Translations under genes and position numbers: made by a program
Assembly (NCBI GenBank): GCA_013368375.1
Contig: JAACJP010000019.1
Location: 721,020 to 785,019, forward strand
Direction of reading: 5' to 3'
From: Tricholomella constricta
Taxonomy: Eukaryota; Basidiomycota; Agaricomycetes; Agaricales; Lyophyllaceae
Length of the DNA stretch: 64,000 nucleotides
The notes under the pieces: generated by a model
Database searches by the model: none
What the model was told of the DNA's origin: nothing
Seen by the model: the letters and a program-made list of their open reading frames with translations, nothing else
Part shown: piece after piece, positions 1-12,600 of the stretch
How the letters are laid out: each line of letters opens with the position of its first letter
Position numbering within the stretch: position 1 is the stretch's first letter

Positions 1-366
1 GTGGGTTTCTTGTACTGCCAGAATGCCAATTTTATTATCTCTCATGACTTGGTTGATCTGTTCCCATTTGTTTGAGGTTTGTCTTGAGCCTCCTCCTCTA
101 ATGTTGTAGGATCCGATACGAATGTTGGCTCGGAGAATTTTCTTTTTCTGGCTTTGCGTGGGGGGATTGAAGTAGTCGGTTATCGTTCTGGGTTGGTGCG
201 TCCCGGGGGTGACGTTGTTTTGTTGATGGGCGTTGGGCGCCGATGAGATTGTATGGTGCTCGTTGGTTGGGGTGATTGTTGAGGCGGTTTGTGGTGGTTG
301 GGCGGCGGGCTCTGTGGGGAGCCCAGTGTCGCCATTCCCTAACTGTCTCCTGGCCTCGATTTGCAT
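1..366 (-). CDS. LINE ORF2, N-terminal part (APE endonuclease), runs off left edge
   Basis: Minus-strand frame opening at an ATG at 364-366, after an upstream in-frame TAG near 497, and still open at base 1. A Pro/Thr/Gln-rich leader of about 80 residues is followed by the start of an apurinic-endonuclease-like domain, with GSYNIRGGG and, 25 residues on, IGILAVQETH. In LINE elements these are the first two endonuclease motifs (the Asn of SYNIR and the catalytic Glu of QETH), which nick target DNA. The reverse transcriptase would lie outside the window. It lies downstream of ORF1 on the same strand, the usual two-ORF LINE order; a Tad-like clade is likely but not proven. Confidence 0.85.
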   Translation of the reverse strand, partial: MQIEARRQLGNGDTGLPTEPAAQPPQTASTITPTNEHHTISSAPNAHQQNNVTPGTHQPRTITDYFNPPTQSQKKKILRANIRIGSYNIRGGGSRQTSNKWEQINQVMRDNKIGILAVQETH

Positions 367-1162
367 TGGACCTGGGAGACAGTTTGAGGTGAGACTCTCC
401 TCCCCCGTCGTGGTAGGGGGGGGCGGGTCTCGGCGGCAGTCATGAACAGGAACATTGCAGGAGGGGGGTGTATTATTTGTAGGGGTTGCACGTAACTACT
501 CGAGCGGCAACCACAGCTGCGAGTAGGGGCCTATTTTTCGTCCCGGGCTGCCTCGGACAGAAACCTTGTCGTGGTCTCTGGAGCGCGCGTTCCAAGTTCC
601 GCGTCTCCCGAATTTACGACTTCGCCGACACTCGGCCTGGTGGTCTCAAGCCTAAAAAAGCTTCCAGGGGTGCGCTTTTAGCGTAGCGCTGGTATGATAC
701 AGTACGTATCGACTTGTAGGCTTTCCTGTCCCCCGTAGGGCAGTATATTTGGGCCTACAAGTCCGTGGTCTCGTCGAGTGCTTACGGCGACGGGCCCCAC
801 TGCTCTTGGGCGCGGTGGATTGGCTACTCTAACATTTTTTTAGGTTTCTTCGGGGACGGCTCTTCAGTTTTTAGGTCAAACGAGGGGTTTTCTATTCAAG
901 GGGCAAGACAGGTAGGTAGTACAGAGGTCGTTTGCTTAAATATAGTGGTGGTGGCTGTGGTAAGGGAGGTACATCGGGACAGGGGGAGGGGAGGTAAATA
1001 TTCGACGGCTAGAAACCTTAGGCCGTGTGATAGGGTCGTAAGTCAAAGTAGTGAGCATCAGGGGGGCATGGGGTAGGTCCGCGCCGCGACTAGTAGCTGA
1101 GGGCCGAGGCGTCGTGGTCGTGGGCTGGAGGGAGCAGTTGTCGTTGTGGGGTGGGATGGGAT
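367..1162 (-). other. LINE inter-ORF spacer
   Basis: About 800 bp between the ORF1 stop and the ORF2 start. I see no protein motif in any frame. The spacing is long for a LINE, so part of ORF1 or ORF2 coding sequence may have decayed here. Confidence 0.4.
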
Positions 1163-3052
1163 CTATTGGCGGCCTTGTCCTCGTTGAGCGCCGCGTCCTC
1201 GTCCTCCCCGGCCCCTAGCGATTTGCCAGGTGCTGTTGCCGAGGGATCGGGAATGGTTGGTGTTAGCGGGGGGGTCGCCAAAGCCTTGGCTCGAGGGGCC
1301 GAAGGTGAAGGAGGCGGGAGGTGTCGACGATGAGGGGTAAGGGGGCAGGGAGTGAGGTGGTGGGTTAGGAGCGTTGGTGGGAGTGGGGATGATGAGGCCT
1401 GGGATTTTCTTGAAGGGGCATGCGCTGGTTGGGTGGTCCCGTCCTCGGCAGATGCCGCACCCGAAATCGGTATCACGGGCTTTGGCTGTCCCGTACGGGC
1501 TCCAGTACCTGCCTTTGCGGATGATGGAGTGGAGGGCCTTTACTTTGACGGGGTCATCGATGGGAGGGGTAAGGTAGAGTCGAAACACGCTGGAGTTACG
1601 GTTTCAGATGCGGAGGTGGCTAACGTAGATGTTGTTGACGGTGTGGTTTGCCCACTCTAGGATGAGGTCGTTGGTGTAGGTGATCCCGGGTTCCTGGTTA
1701 GTTGGGTCCCGGAACCAGTTGAAGAAGTCGTCGTTCCGCATGAGGGCTACGGCAACGATTTCGGCGATGGCGCTTTCGCCTTCGGGATTTTCGGCGTGTC
1801 CGGTGCCGCCGATGGTCATGACGAAGTGGGGGGTAGTGGCTGTCGCAGAGTGAAAGAAGAGGGTTCTGTCTTTGAATGCGAAGACACGATGGTCGATAAG
1901 GGTGTCAAGGATATTCTTGGGGGTGTTGTATACGAGCATGGGTTGAGGTGTAGTGCCGTGAAAGCCGGGGGCAAGGGAGCAGACGGCTACTTTGGGATGT
2001 ACGTCGTCGGGGGTGATAAGGTCGAGGTAGCCGTGGATACGGGAGATTTCGCTTGATTCGTATTGGTTTGTGGGGCGAGCGTTGGCTACCGTGAGGAGGG
2101 CGACATCCCCGTCTTCTTCCATAATAATGTGTTCCCAGCCATCGAGGGAGGGGTTGTCGAGTTGAGAGGTGAGGTATACGTCGTCGGCGCCGAAGGTCTC
2201 CGGCCATCCCTCATCGGGGGTGGGGAAGAGGGTGGAGGCGGGGATGGTGTTACCGTTGATGATTGTGACTTCTTCAATGGTGGCAGGGGGCGGGGGGGAG
2301 TTTCAGTCAGCTGGGGAGGGGACGGGGTGATTGGGCTGGGGGAAAGCGCCGCCGCCTGTTTCCTCTTGGTGAAGGTGGGAAGGGGTTTCTTGGGAGGCGA
2401 GCTTTCCTTTTTCTAGGAGTGGGGGTTAGGGGTTTTTTAGTTGGGGCGAGGGTAGGTAGTTGGGGGGGGGGCTTACCGGCACAGGTTCTTTGACTTTCCC
2501 TTTGGGGTCTGGTGGGGGGGAAGACTTCGGTTTGGGGGCGGTGGGCGACGCCGGGTTTGAGGGCAGTGGTTGAGAGGGGGCTTGGATGGGGGTTATCCCG
2601 GGTTTGGTATTGGCGGGTGTCAGGGGGAGGGTCGCGGGGGGGATGGGGGGAGGGGGCGGGGTCAGGGTTGTTCCGTCGGTCATGACGGTGTCGGGGTTGT
2701 TGGAGGGAGGGGCTGCTGTGGTGACCTTCTTGGTGGGATTGGGGTTGGTGTTAGGGAGGTCCATTTCGTCCGCTCTTCTCTTTGTGGGTCCGGACTTTGT
2801 CGTTGTGGGGGGGGTCGGGGTGTCTGTTGGGGGAGGGGGAAGGGATCGGTATCGAACTGCAGGGGGGATGGAGATCTTCTTGGGTTTCGGTTTCTGGTTG
2901 AAGTAGTTGGAGATGGGGTTCGTGTTTGCAGTGGAGGGCTGGGTTTCGGTCGAGGGGTTCGTCGGCGTGACGAGGGCGGTATCTGGCTGGCTTGCGAGTG
3001 CAGCGAAAGCATTAGAGGGGGGGGTCGGGGAGGTTTTGGGGCGGGAAGACAT
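1163..3052 (-). pseudogene. LINE ORF1 (gag-like, CCHC zinc knuckle), three in-frame stops
   Basis: One minus-strand frame runs from the ATG at 3050-3052 to 1163 with no frameshift but three stops: TAA at 2426-2428, TGA at 2303-2305 and TGA at 1604-1606. The first 200 residues are Pro/Ser/Thr-rich and basic. A folded middle follows, and a single CX2CX4HX4C zinc knuckle (CGICRGRDHPTSAC) sits near the C-terminus before a Gly/Arg-rich tail. Such ORF1 proteins coat LINE RNA. Each stop can be explained by one C-to-T change (CGA to TGA, CAA to TAA), and the frame reads sensibly on both sides. Dead copy of a once two-ORF element. Confidence 0.8.
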
Positions 3053-3716
3053 ACGTTTAGCTGGGGGGTTTGCTCGTGGGTGGGGGGGAGAGGGTCCGGG
3101 AGGATTGGGTGCTTGGCGGGGGGGGTTTATAGCCAGTTTTCCCTTTGTTGTGGCTGAGTGGCGTGGAGGGTTGGCATCTCATAGTGGGCCGCGTGTAGGG
3201 GAGCGTGTGCTTAGTAGATAGGAGGGGGGAGGGTGGGCGGTGGTGCGATCTCTTTCATCGGGGTCGGGTTTCGGCGATGTTTTTGCCTCGTGGTAGGGGT
3301 GTGTTGTTGCGTCTTGGGGGGTCGTAGGGGGAGTCGTACTGGTGGGGAAGGGTGTCGGGGGATGTAGACGGGAGGTAGAGGTATGTGGGTTGTAGAGTTT
3401 GTTCGAGTGGGGGTGGTTGGTGGGTGGGGAGGTTGGTATGTCGTTCGTTACGTGCTGTGTCTGGTCTTAGGGTAGCGCCTTTGTGAAGTCTGCTTACACG
3501 AACCGGAAGCCCTAGGGCTTCACCCACTCGGTCGTCGTTGCTCGTGTGGGGGCGGTCATGTCCGACCACTGGGGTGTACAGCTGGTCCCGGGCATTTACA
3601 TGCCCAGCAGAGTACGTTATCGCCCCGTTATCCTGTTTCCCTGGCGTGGGAAAACTTCCTATACATGGTGGTATAGGTCAAAGGAGCCCCCCAAGACAAG
3701 GTACTTTTTGACAAGG
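3053..3716 (-). other. Probable LINE 5' untranslated region
   Basis: G-rich on the plus strand, upstream of ORF1 on the coding strand. Only short unsupported ORFs are seen. The LINE 5' end is somewhere before the solo LTR target duplication at 3717; I could not place it exactly. Confidence 0.35.
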
Positions 3717-3721
3717 TACTT

Positions 3722-3942
3722 TGTAACGGGGTTACAAGATTGGGGACCTTGCTGTGCACGCTAGACGTAAGCTTGACAAGTCTGTCGATTGCTACGTATA
3801 GGTGTACAAGGTCTACTGTTTAATTATGTAATGTAAAGGATTAAATAGGCAACACCGGAAGGTGTTGCCAAACAATAGCGTAATCGTGTCGATAAGATAC
3901 GATTAGATCAGATTAGTCGATAAGATAATAAGCGCCCTTACA
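3722..3942 (-). repeat. Solo LTR, 221 bp, with 5-bp target duplication TACTT
   Basis: Third copy of the 221-bp repeat also found at 38438-38658 and 44487-44707, all exactly the same length. On the minus strand it begins TGTAAGGGCGC and ends with TTACA, the TG...CA ends of an LTR. It is flanked by TACTT at 3717-3721 and TACTT at 3943-3947, a perfect 5-bp target duplication. It contains the same 9-bp hairpin (GGCAACACC / GGTGTTGCC) as the other two copies. No internal retroelement sequence is attached, so it is what remains after LTR-LTR recombination. Confidence 0.93.
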
Positions 3943-3947
3943 TACTT

Positions 3948-6640
3948 TTTCTTCATTGATGTGCCCCGTATAGCTCTAACGTCATCCTCATTAGGCCTTT
4001 CAGCTTATCGACAAGGGGTCATTTCAAAGGCTCCTCAAGTACCTTCGTCCGGCCCTCTCTGACAAGGAAATCCCGCATCGCACCAAGCTTCGTCAAGAAA
4101 TTCTTCGCCGTGCTCAAGACATTGAAGTCCGCATTTGTGAACGACTTGGTGGTATTCCTGGAAGAATCTCCTTCACCTTTGATACTTGGACCTCTGATGC
4201 CGGCGATCCATATTTGTCCGTGACGGGACACTACATTTGGGCCTCTGAAGATCAGCCAATGGATTGGTCCTTGAAGACTGACCAGTTGGCTTTCACACAT
4301 CTCGAAGGTAATCATTCCGGTTCGAACATCGGCAATATTCTTGTTCGCACCTTCGACCACTACAACCTGCAATCTAAGGTATGTTGTGATTTTATTTCAG
4401 CTGCGTCACTTCTAACAACATGTCAGCTTGGATGGGCGACAGCCGACAATGCACCAAACAATTTTAGAGGCATCCGCGCAGCTGCCACTATCATAAACAC
4501 TTCTCCCGGCCTCCTGCAGAAATGGGATCCTGCCCAGCGTTACATCCGGTAAGGATTTTTTTGTTGTCATCAGTGGCCTGGCATTAATCTTCTTGTTGTA
4601 GGTGCATGGAACACGCAGTCGATCTTTCTGCCCGCCACTTCGTAGCAACTATATCGCCTTCGGTCAACGGCAACCAACTCCAGAAAATCAAGAAGGCACT
4701 CCAGGCCGTAGATATTGAAGACAAGGACTTAGATTTAGGCTTCCTCAATGAGCAACTTGCAGGAATTGATGGCGCAGACGATGAAGCAGATGATGACGAT
4801 GATATCGACAATGTGTCCAATGAATTCGAAGCGGCCGATCCTCTTCTCGACTTTGCCAATTCTCTTGGTAAGGCACTCGCCTTGGTCAAGCAGGTATATT
4901 AATTTTATACATCCCATTTTATCCTTCCGCTTATATTATCCTAGATACGTGCATCTCCACAGGCTCCTGCCTTCTTCAAGAAGTCCTGTGTGCAGAACAA
5001 TGTCCCAACTCTTCAACTTCTGTTGTGGATCTGAACTCGATGGGCCTCGATGTACTCTTTTCTTGACCGCATGCTGACGGTCTGCAAGGTGTGTTCAATC
5101 TCATCTCGACGGCTTATCTCGGCTTCATATTTTTCTTTGATATAGGCAATCAATCATTTTGTTCAACTTGCCGATGATAGCGACGAAGTACCCACCCTGC
5201 GTAGAAAGTCGTACGCAGACTTTCGACTTGGAAAACAGGACTGGAGAAAGCTTGAGTTGATGCACGAGGTGCTGAAGGTATTGTTCTCTAATTTCATATG
5301 ATAATTCCGTATTTGAAAACATCGTTACAGGAGCCTGCAAGTGCGAAACAGACCTTCTCAAGCTCCAGGGAGCCAACAGTTTTCCGCACAATTCCTGTCC
5401 TAGAATTCCTTCAGGAGTCGTGGGAGAACATGGCGGATCTTCCTCGCTTCTATGAAGTTGAAGATGCCCTCCGCAAGGGCCTTGCTAATTTAGAGAAGCG
5501 GTATCGGAAGGTGTCTGACGTGGATGCATATTTTATATGCCTCGGTGGGTTCTATTCATTTTATTCTAATTGTTCGCTATTTGTCCACTAGTTCTTGATC
5601 CCAACATCAAGACAGCATATACCGAGGATAAGTGGAAGCCCAAGTTCCACAAGGCTGGTATGAAGCGCTTGGGGGAAGTTGTACGTCATTTTATCCTTAT
5701 CTGACTGCTACGTATCTAATAAAACTTTTAACTAGTTTGACGGGTATTATATCCCACCTCCGCCGACTCCGAATCAAACTAGCACCGTTCCCGACACACT
5801 TGCTCCTCGTCAGTTTACACATGAATCTTTATATTTTCTCTACTAATTTTATGCTACAGGGGTTCCGAGCAAGGCAGAGGGACAATATGGTTACTCCTGG
5901 ATACAAAATGCGGTCCGAGCTCGTGTAGAGGCTGAGCGTGTCATGTCCAGCCCTCGAGACGAGCTCAAGCACTATCTCGAAAGTCCCCTCAAGAAGGTCA
6001 ATGATGTCATCCAATACTGGGGGGTAAGTGTGTCACTATTCGCATCAGCTCAAACGACTGACAGTTTCGCGCATAGAGAAATTCTGGTCCACTGCATTAT
6101 CCGACACTTGCTCGTATGGCCCGTGACTACTTGGCCATCCAGGGCTCCGCTACTCCATCCAAGCGTGCATTCTCTGGTGGTAGCCTAACTGGAGTTGCTC
6201 TTCGTAACCGGCTGGATGTGCAGGTCTTCGAAGCACTTCAGCTCCTCAAGAGTGCGTACCGAAATGGACATATCGATGCAAACTCCGAGGCACAGAAACA
6301 CTTTGACGCGGTGTGAAAGGATGACAATGTAGATGTAGAAATGACCTCGCTCGAAGACGAGTCCTCGCGGTATCTCAATTAGACTACTGTTATCGGTGTA
6401 TGCATAGAAATAGATTGTATAGACGTTAGATACATTGTACTATAGCTATAGTTGAATTGGAAAGCTTATATATGTAGTATTATATGCGTTCGAACTTATC
6501 TGAACTTTGAACTGAACCTGTTTGAACCTGAACGTGTGGTCCAGTCCAAGGTCTGACTGTTCTTCAGAACCGAACCTCAAGTCCAGTCCAAGGTTCACCA
6601 GAAATCAACATGAACTGGACTGAACCGGACTTCGGCATCA
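3948..6640 (+). mobile_element. hAT DNA transposon, 5' end lost or disrupted
   Basis: Contains a degenerate hAT transposase and a right end near 6640. There the minus strand reads TAGTGATGCCG, close to the CAGTG-type ends of fungal hAT elements, with subterminal repeats of GTTCAGTCC/CCTTGGACTGG type at 6490-6630. I did not find the matching left end; the solo LTR and the LINE lie there. Confidence 0.6.
3995..6316 (+). pseudogene. hAT-family transposase, intron-rich, in-frame TGA
   Basis: Plus-strand exons join through at least nine small introns. Diagnostic stretches are SFTFDTWTSD followed by YLSVTGHYI, LEGNHSGSNI, then GWATADNAPNN, an acidic insertion of about 40 residues (positions 4770-4860), and a C-terminal dimerisation region (ARDYLAIQGSATPSKRAFS) near 6115-6180. 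This is the RNase H-like hAT catalytic core plus the Dimer_Tnp_hAT tail. A TGA at 5032-5034 interrupts the phrase LLLWI-stop-TRW, where the family has Arg, so it is probably a decayed CGA. The N-terminal zinc finger is missing, lost upstream of 3995. Confidence 0.82.
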
Positions 6641-7148
6641 CTACAAATACAGTCTCCCAGTTTCCTTCAGTTGCCTGGCAGACCTCGACAGCAATCTTAC
6701 CTTCAACAATGATTTGGCACAGAAGTTCATTTGGACAAGCATTGGAGGGCAGACAAATGATTAGGACTATGATGTTGTTCATTAAATCATGCTGCCAGTA
6801 GTCGATACAAGTCAATGCGCAGAGTGGAAGCAAAACTATCGAAACGCGGCCAAGTCCAACCAAAAGTTGCAAAATTCGACTAAGTCCGAAATCAGGATTG
6901 GCGGGCTGTCACGCCTCCTGCCAAACCGGCGACCAAGTTTTCCAGTCTGCTAGCAAGCTCGCACCTTTCAATCTCCGCAAACAAAAAAGGTGCGGCTTGC
7001 ATAAGCAGAATAACTGGTAGAGCGAACCGCACCATACTAATTTGAGATGAAAAAGGAAAGACGCGACACACCATTAACCGGCGCAACACCTACATCTTAA
7101 AATGCAGCACTTAGGATTACCACCGTCCCCACTCCCACTCACATTGCA
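6641..7148. other. Intergenic, no gene recognised
   Basis: Lies between the hAT right end and the membrane-protein start. I see no coding or RNA signal. Confidence 0.4.
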
Positions 7149-8221
7149 ATGGCAAACAGCTACTCCAGACTTGTAAGCACCACCTTCATAACAACCCGCT
7201 ACTCGTGCCTCTCGTTTCTATTCTTCCTTCCTTCATATTACTTGTCGCAGGCCATGCCCGTTCTATCCGCGGTCGAATGTCTGCACCTCGAACGCGACAG
7301 CTCCCGTATTCCATTCACCACCTATTCTTCCAGCAATACTACTCGGGCTGCTCAAACCACCGGCTTGATCAATCATCCGAATCGCGAGGATATCGAGGCA
7401 GGGAAGCGCAACGAGTTCTATCGCTCAACCGGAACCCGCTTATAACAACACGCAATCAATGGTCTCGCCACCCTAGTCGTCATCAGCAGCCTCCGAATCT
7501 CTTAGGTTTCTAAGAATCCATTCAAGCTGGCGCGCTTATATCGACGCCCGATACCAAGAATGGGTCATTGTCGCTGCGTCCGCCGTCACCTTGGCCACGT
7601 GAGCATCTTCCTTCAAACACCTTGCAGCACCAGTCTGATTTTCGTTGAAGGGCCTCTGCCCCCTTCTTACAGATGCTGGACCACGATGATCCTCTCATCC
7701 GCTCGTTAGTCTTCCTCTCCATCTCACGCGCCATCTCTGCAATCGCCTACGCGATGGTTTTACTCCTGCATTTCCGCCACGCCCAAGCCAAGTTTGGACA
7801 ATTCGCCGTGCGCTGGTTCCAGGTACGTGCATTCCTCGATTCGTTGAGGTTTACATCATGCCGATCTACTTCATAGTATGTCAAGGTCCACGAGAACTCT
7901 GTCTTTTGCATGCCGTGGACTATCTTGGCCATGCCTGCTGTAGCCCTATGCTGGTGCGCTCCTTCCACTTGGCTCTAACCTTACATCACTCATCCTCATC
8001 CCTCGATGACCAGGGGAGTGATCGCTCTCTTTTGTTCCATCTGGCGAATTGGCTTTGTTCAGGGTCCCCCTACGCCACCTACCACCACCGACATCTACTT
8101 GTCAAACATCTTTATGCGTGTCGTCATCACGGTATGGTCCGTGCTGGACGTCGCATCAATTCTCTGGTTTGTGAAGACATTGAAGGAGCTGACTCCGGGG
8201 CAGTCCTACGCCGGTCATTGA
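7149..8221 (+). CDS. Multi-pass membrane protein, unknown function
   Basis: Begins with an ATG at 7149 (MANSYSRL) and a first intron ending at GTCGCAG. After about 60 hydrophilic residues an exon gives SSWRAYIDARYQEW followed by a hydrophobic span. Later exons give SLVFLSISRAISAIAYAMVLL, a further span after YVKVHENSVFCMPW, and another in IFMRVVITVWSVLDVASILWF; about four membrane helices in all. The layout resembles a common Agaricomycete family of uncharacterised four-helix membrane proteins. The join near 7675 is doubtful because two frames both look protein-like there. The TGA at 8219-8221 may be the true end or a decayed codon, since a protein-like frame continues for about 20 residues. 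Confidence 0.5.
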
Positions 8222-8569
8222 CATGTTCACAGGGTCTTTGACCGGACACCGTACGGTCATGACGACTTTGGACAACCCCGATTCTATGTGCATGTACGTT
8301 GTTGCGCTTGTATATTCCTAGAGGAAACGATATGTTGACTATTAGATGTTTTATCTCATTTTCAAACCTTAACTTGCTTGCTACCAATCATCTCTGTTCG
8401 TACTCTCATGTACCCGAACTTCCCCCGCGTGTACACTGAATGGATGTATTGCAACGAACTGCGACCGTTTGAGAATTGTAACAATAACACTCCCCTTTGT
8501 TATGTAATTTTTCAGATCGAAACAACTCTATTGAAAAAAGCGCAACAACTCTTGACTACGGGCGTTTGA

Positions 8570-9345
8570 TCTTGTCTTCAGCTAGCGTCTATCGTTATCG
8601 TGCTTCTTATGTGTCCAACTCCCACCATCACCTCAATAACAATAACTACCATCCCTGGCGTCTCCGAAATATACTCCAACGCCAATTGCAACGCGCCAAC
8701 CGCCGAACCACGCACTGCGCGTTTCATCCCCAATATTATCCAACATGATCTCGACTTCGCGACCTCAAAGCTCAGCGCTTATCGCAGAACTGACTCTCCG
8801 CGACTTCGCGAAGATCAGGATCAGCACCTCTCGCAAGGACAAGCGCGAGGGCACTCCTCTCGGACGACATTCCTGAACCATGCGATCCTAGTCGAGTCTG
8901 ATCATCTATATGTTCTTGAACGCCTTGTCGATCGTGGAACAGGCGGCGGAGGACGATCGTCGGCTGCGCTCGTGTGCGCCAAGCCGTCCGTGCAAGGATC
9001 GCGGCTGCCCGCAATGGAACGTTCAACGAGGAACGAGGACCTGCTTCTCGCAGGGGGTGGCGCAGGCGAACGTGGGAAGAGCTCCGAGTCCGGTGGCGCC
9101 GATTGGTTTGCAAGAACAGGTTCATCAAATGGCTGAACTTTGTCGCCTCCGCCAAGCATGGCGAACATAACCGTGGTAATCGCGGAGCGTATATTGCGCA
9201 TCGAATGTGGGAACTCGTTGCGCGATTTTTTGTTGGTAAGCGCTTTGACATGAATTTTGAGGAGAGTTGGTACTCAATTCCTGAGAAGAGCTGCAAGTTT
9301 TGCCACTTGATGGCGTGTGTGCGTTGTGCTCGACACCGTTTGTGA
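8570..9345 (+). other. Possible gene or gene remnant, unresolved
   Basis: Two protein-like stretches on the plus strand. One near 8590-8790 has a short hydrophobic start then TITTIPGVSEIYSNANC. One at 9005-9345 is basic and aromatic (KNRFIKWLNF, YIAHRMWELVARFF) and ends at a TGA at 9343-9345. They lie in different frames and I could not join them with convincing introns. They may be the C-terminal part of the preceding membrane-protein gene, or a separate decayed gene. No family recognised. Confidence 0.25.
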
Positions 9346-9612
9346 ATCTCAAACCCTGACCGACCTGCAGTTTCGACACCTCTTGCGCTTTCAAGCTTTA
9401 AAACCAGGTTTTGGCTAACATTCTACTATACATTCTTCTGCACTGCTATATCATTCTTGTGGAACTAATATTACAACGTTGATGCGTAAGAAGCCTACGG
9501 AACACAGTAAAAGTAGAAAACCCAAATCACAGAATTTTTTGTTGATTCTTCATACCGCGTGACCGTCTCAAGCCACACTTTTTGTAACTTTCCAGTGCTT
9601 CAAACTTGCTCA

Positions 9613-12600
9613 TTACTTGGTGACGGGAACCTTTTCGATGTTCCAGTAGCTCTCTGCGTACTCGTTGATAGCGCGATCCGAGCTGAATTTGCCCATCTAT
9701 TGGACGGGAAATCCCAGGTTCAGCCTGGCGACAGAAAGAAGAAGATGATGCGAACGTACCTTGGCCGTCGTGCGGATAGACTTCTTGACCCATTCTTCGC
9801 TGTCACTGTACGCCTCATCGACCATGCCCAGCGCCGCGATATCTGAAGTACCACATAAGCAACTCCGCACTGTACTGAACAAGGAAGCTCCTTACAAGAA
9901 TCGAAATCGTCAGAAAGCAGGTAGTAGTCGCCCTGCCTGACAGTGTTGAGAAGTCTACGATAGTAACTGAGGTTAGAAGTAGGAGACGAGTGACATCATG
10001 AGGATACTGACGGTTCATAGACATGACCGTCGCCAAAGAGGCCTGCGGAGACCTGGTTGAGGACGTGGGCAAGGGCAGGGCACTTTTGCTCGAGAGGAAC
10101 AGGGTGGTAGAGGTGCTGGAACCTCAGATCTTCGACAGCACTTTAATCGCACAAGGGATTAGTCATAGTCATTAGCTCATTCCACAAGGCCAACGTACGG
10201 GGTAAGGTGACCAAAGAAGACTGGACAAAAAGGGAGTTGGTATAAACGCATTGCACGAAGAAAAAGGGCGGAAACACTGACAGACATTGCTCTCTCCAAC
10301 CTCCTCGGCAATCTCAATGTTAGCTCCGTCAACCGTGCCCAGAAGGAGCCCGCCGTTGAGGCAGAACTTCATGTTTGACGTGCCGGACGCCTCAGTTCCG
10401 GCAGTGGAGATGTGCTGGCTGATGTTGGAAGCGGGGATGAGGACCTCGGCGAGGGAGACGGAGTAATCAGGGAGGAAGTAAAGGGTAAGATGGTCCTTGG
10501 TGTCGGGATCGGCATTGATAATGCGCGCAACGTTGACAATGAGGCGGATCGTCTGCATATTTGCATTAGTAAATCGCAATGGCATCCGGCCAAGGGATAG
10601 ACGCTCACGAGTTTCGCGATATAGTCTGCAGGATGTGGAGACAGTTGCTCAGTTATTTCAAAGGTAGGGAACGGCAATGACAGGCTTACAGGCAGGAGCA
10701 GCCTTTCCAGCGAAGAACACTACGCGATTGACAACCTTCTTTCTCTTAGCAGGAGTCATATTCTTCAAGGTGAGATACCTCTGAAGGAATATGTCAGCAA
10801 GCAATGTGGGTGACGCGAGTAAGGCCTACATGGATGACTCCCAGAATGTTCAATGTTTGGCGCTGGTGGATCACATTCGTTAGCTGTATCAATTGAAGAC
10901 ACAACTCAACTATACCTTATATTCGTGAAGACGCTGCGGGATTAAACGTAGCATTTGATTGGCGCTGGGAGCATATACAGCAAGGGAGCGACGCACCTTA
11001 ATCTGCACATCGAACAATGCATTCGTATTGACCTTCAGGCCCAGTGTAAGCTCGACATGGTGAGCCAAGCGCTCCTTGTTGCGCTGCTTGATGGCGGCCC
11101 ACTCCTTACAGAACGCCTTGTCCTCGGTAAATGGCAGGAGCCCTTCAAGCTTGGTGAGGTCTTTGAGCCAAACAGTCTTGTCCAGCTTGAGTGTCTTGGA
11201 GATGAGCGCGCTCAGCTCGGGGTTGCACTGTCAAATGACGATAAATTCGGCGGAGAGTTGGACAAGACAGAGAGTGGCATACCTGGTCGAGCCATCTGCG
11301 AGGAGTAACTAAAGGCATTGTGATATGTGGTGGGACATAGAATGTATCAATGATTGACTTACTGCCATTGGTGACATTGCCGAACCTATGATCAAAGATT
11401 AGTTACTTTCTTCTTGCGCAGCTCGGAGAGTGCGCACTTGCTGATCCCTTCGAACTCAACGAAATCCTTCAAAATGGTCGTGCGAACGAGGTCAGAGTGC
11501 AACTATCGACACCGTTAAAATTAGACATATAGATTTTGTATCGAAAGAGCGGAGTAAACACGCACCTCAGCCACACCATTGACCTTCCTGCTCCCTACAC
11601 ACCGGCGACACCCTTCAGTCTTTTATGCGGAGTCATAAAGAAAGCGAAACGTACCGATACAGGCAAGGTGAGCCATTCGGACCTGCTTGGGCTGGCCCTC
11701 TGTTGTATACCGTATTGAGCAATCACAACACATTTGATAAACAACGAGTTACCTTCAATGAGCGACATGCGCGCAAGCCTTTCCCGGTCGTGAGGGAACT
11801 TCCGCTCGACGGCTGCACAGAGGATAGCTTAGGCCAGCTGGCAGAAGGGTGACTACAAAGGACTCGCCTTGCAGGAAAAACCTTCGGATCACAGATGTAG
11901 TTAGTTTGCATCTCCAATGTTCATGAAGGCAAAGCTCACAAGTTCTAGAAGAAGACGCGTCAGAAAGTGTACGGGTCAAGAAAAAGGATCGTAGGCTCAC
12001 GATATCATAGATGATCTGCATGTGCCTTGGCAACACATGCTCGATCAGCGGAACAGGCCACTTCTCCAGGGCTTCCTGAAGGGACGAGCAACCGCACAAA
12101 ATCAGATTTTCGTTGGCAGTACGAGGAATATATGAACACGTACAGGGAGCACGGTGTGGTTGGTGTAGAAAAACGTGTTAGTCACGATACCCCAGGCAGT
12201 GTTCCAGTCAAGTTCCTCTTCGTCGATGAGGACGCGCATGAGTTCCGGGATCGCGAGCGTCGGGTGGGTCTGCGGGTCAAGAGGTAAATGGGAAGATCAA
12301 AGGTGATGGATGCAGGGGCCGTACGTCGTTAAGCTGTATGGCAGCATCTGTCAAGTACATAGCGGTGACGATTACGACTCGGCTGACAGTGAGGCAACAA
12401 GGTACGCACATTCCGGGAATTCGGTTATGGGTTTATCGAGGTTCTTGAAACGGCGAAGGATGTCAGCGAGACTCGCAGCAGTCCAGAAACTATCCCAATT
12501 TGTACATCTCAGTATCCATCCATGGTTAGGAAAGACGAAAATGCGATGACGTACTACTGCTGTTTGAGACGAAGCTCTTTTCCAACTGCACCAAATTAGT

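Noticed and set aside
2426..3221. Plus-strand Gly/Val-rich ORFs opposite LINE ORF1
   Set aside because: Mirror of the Pro/Ser/Thr-rich ORF1 coding strand.
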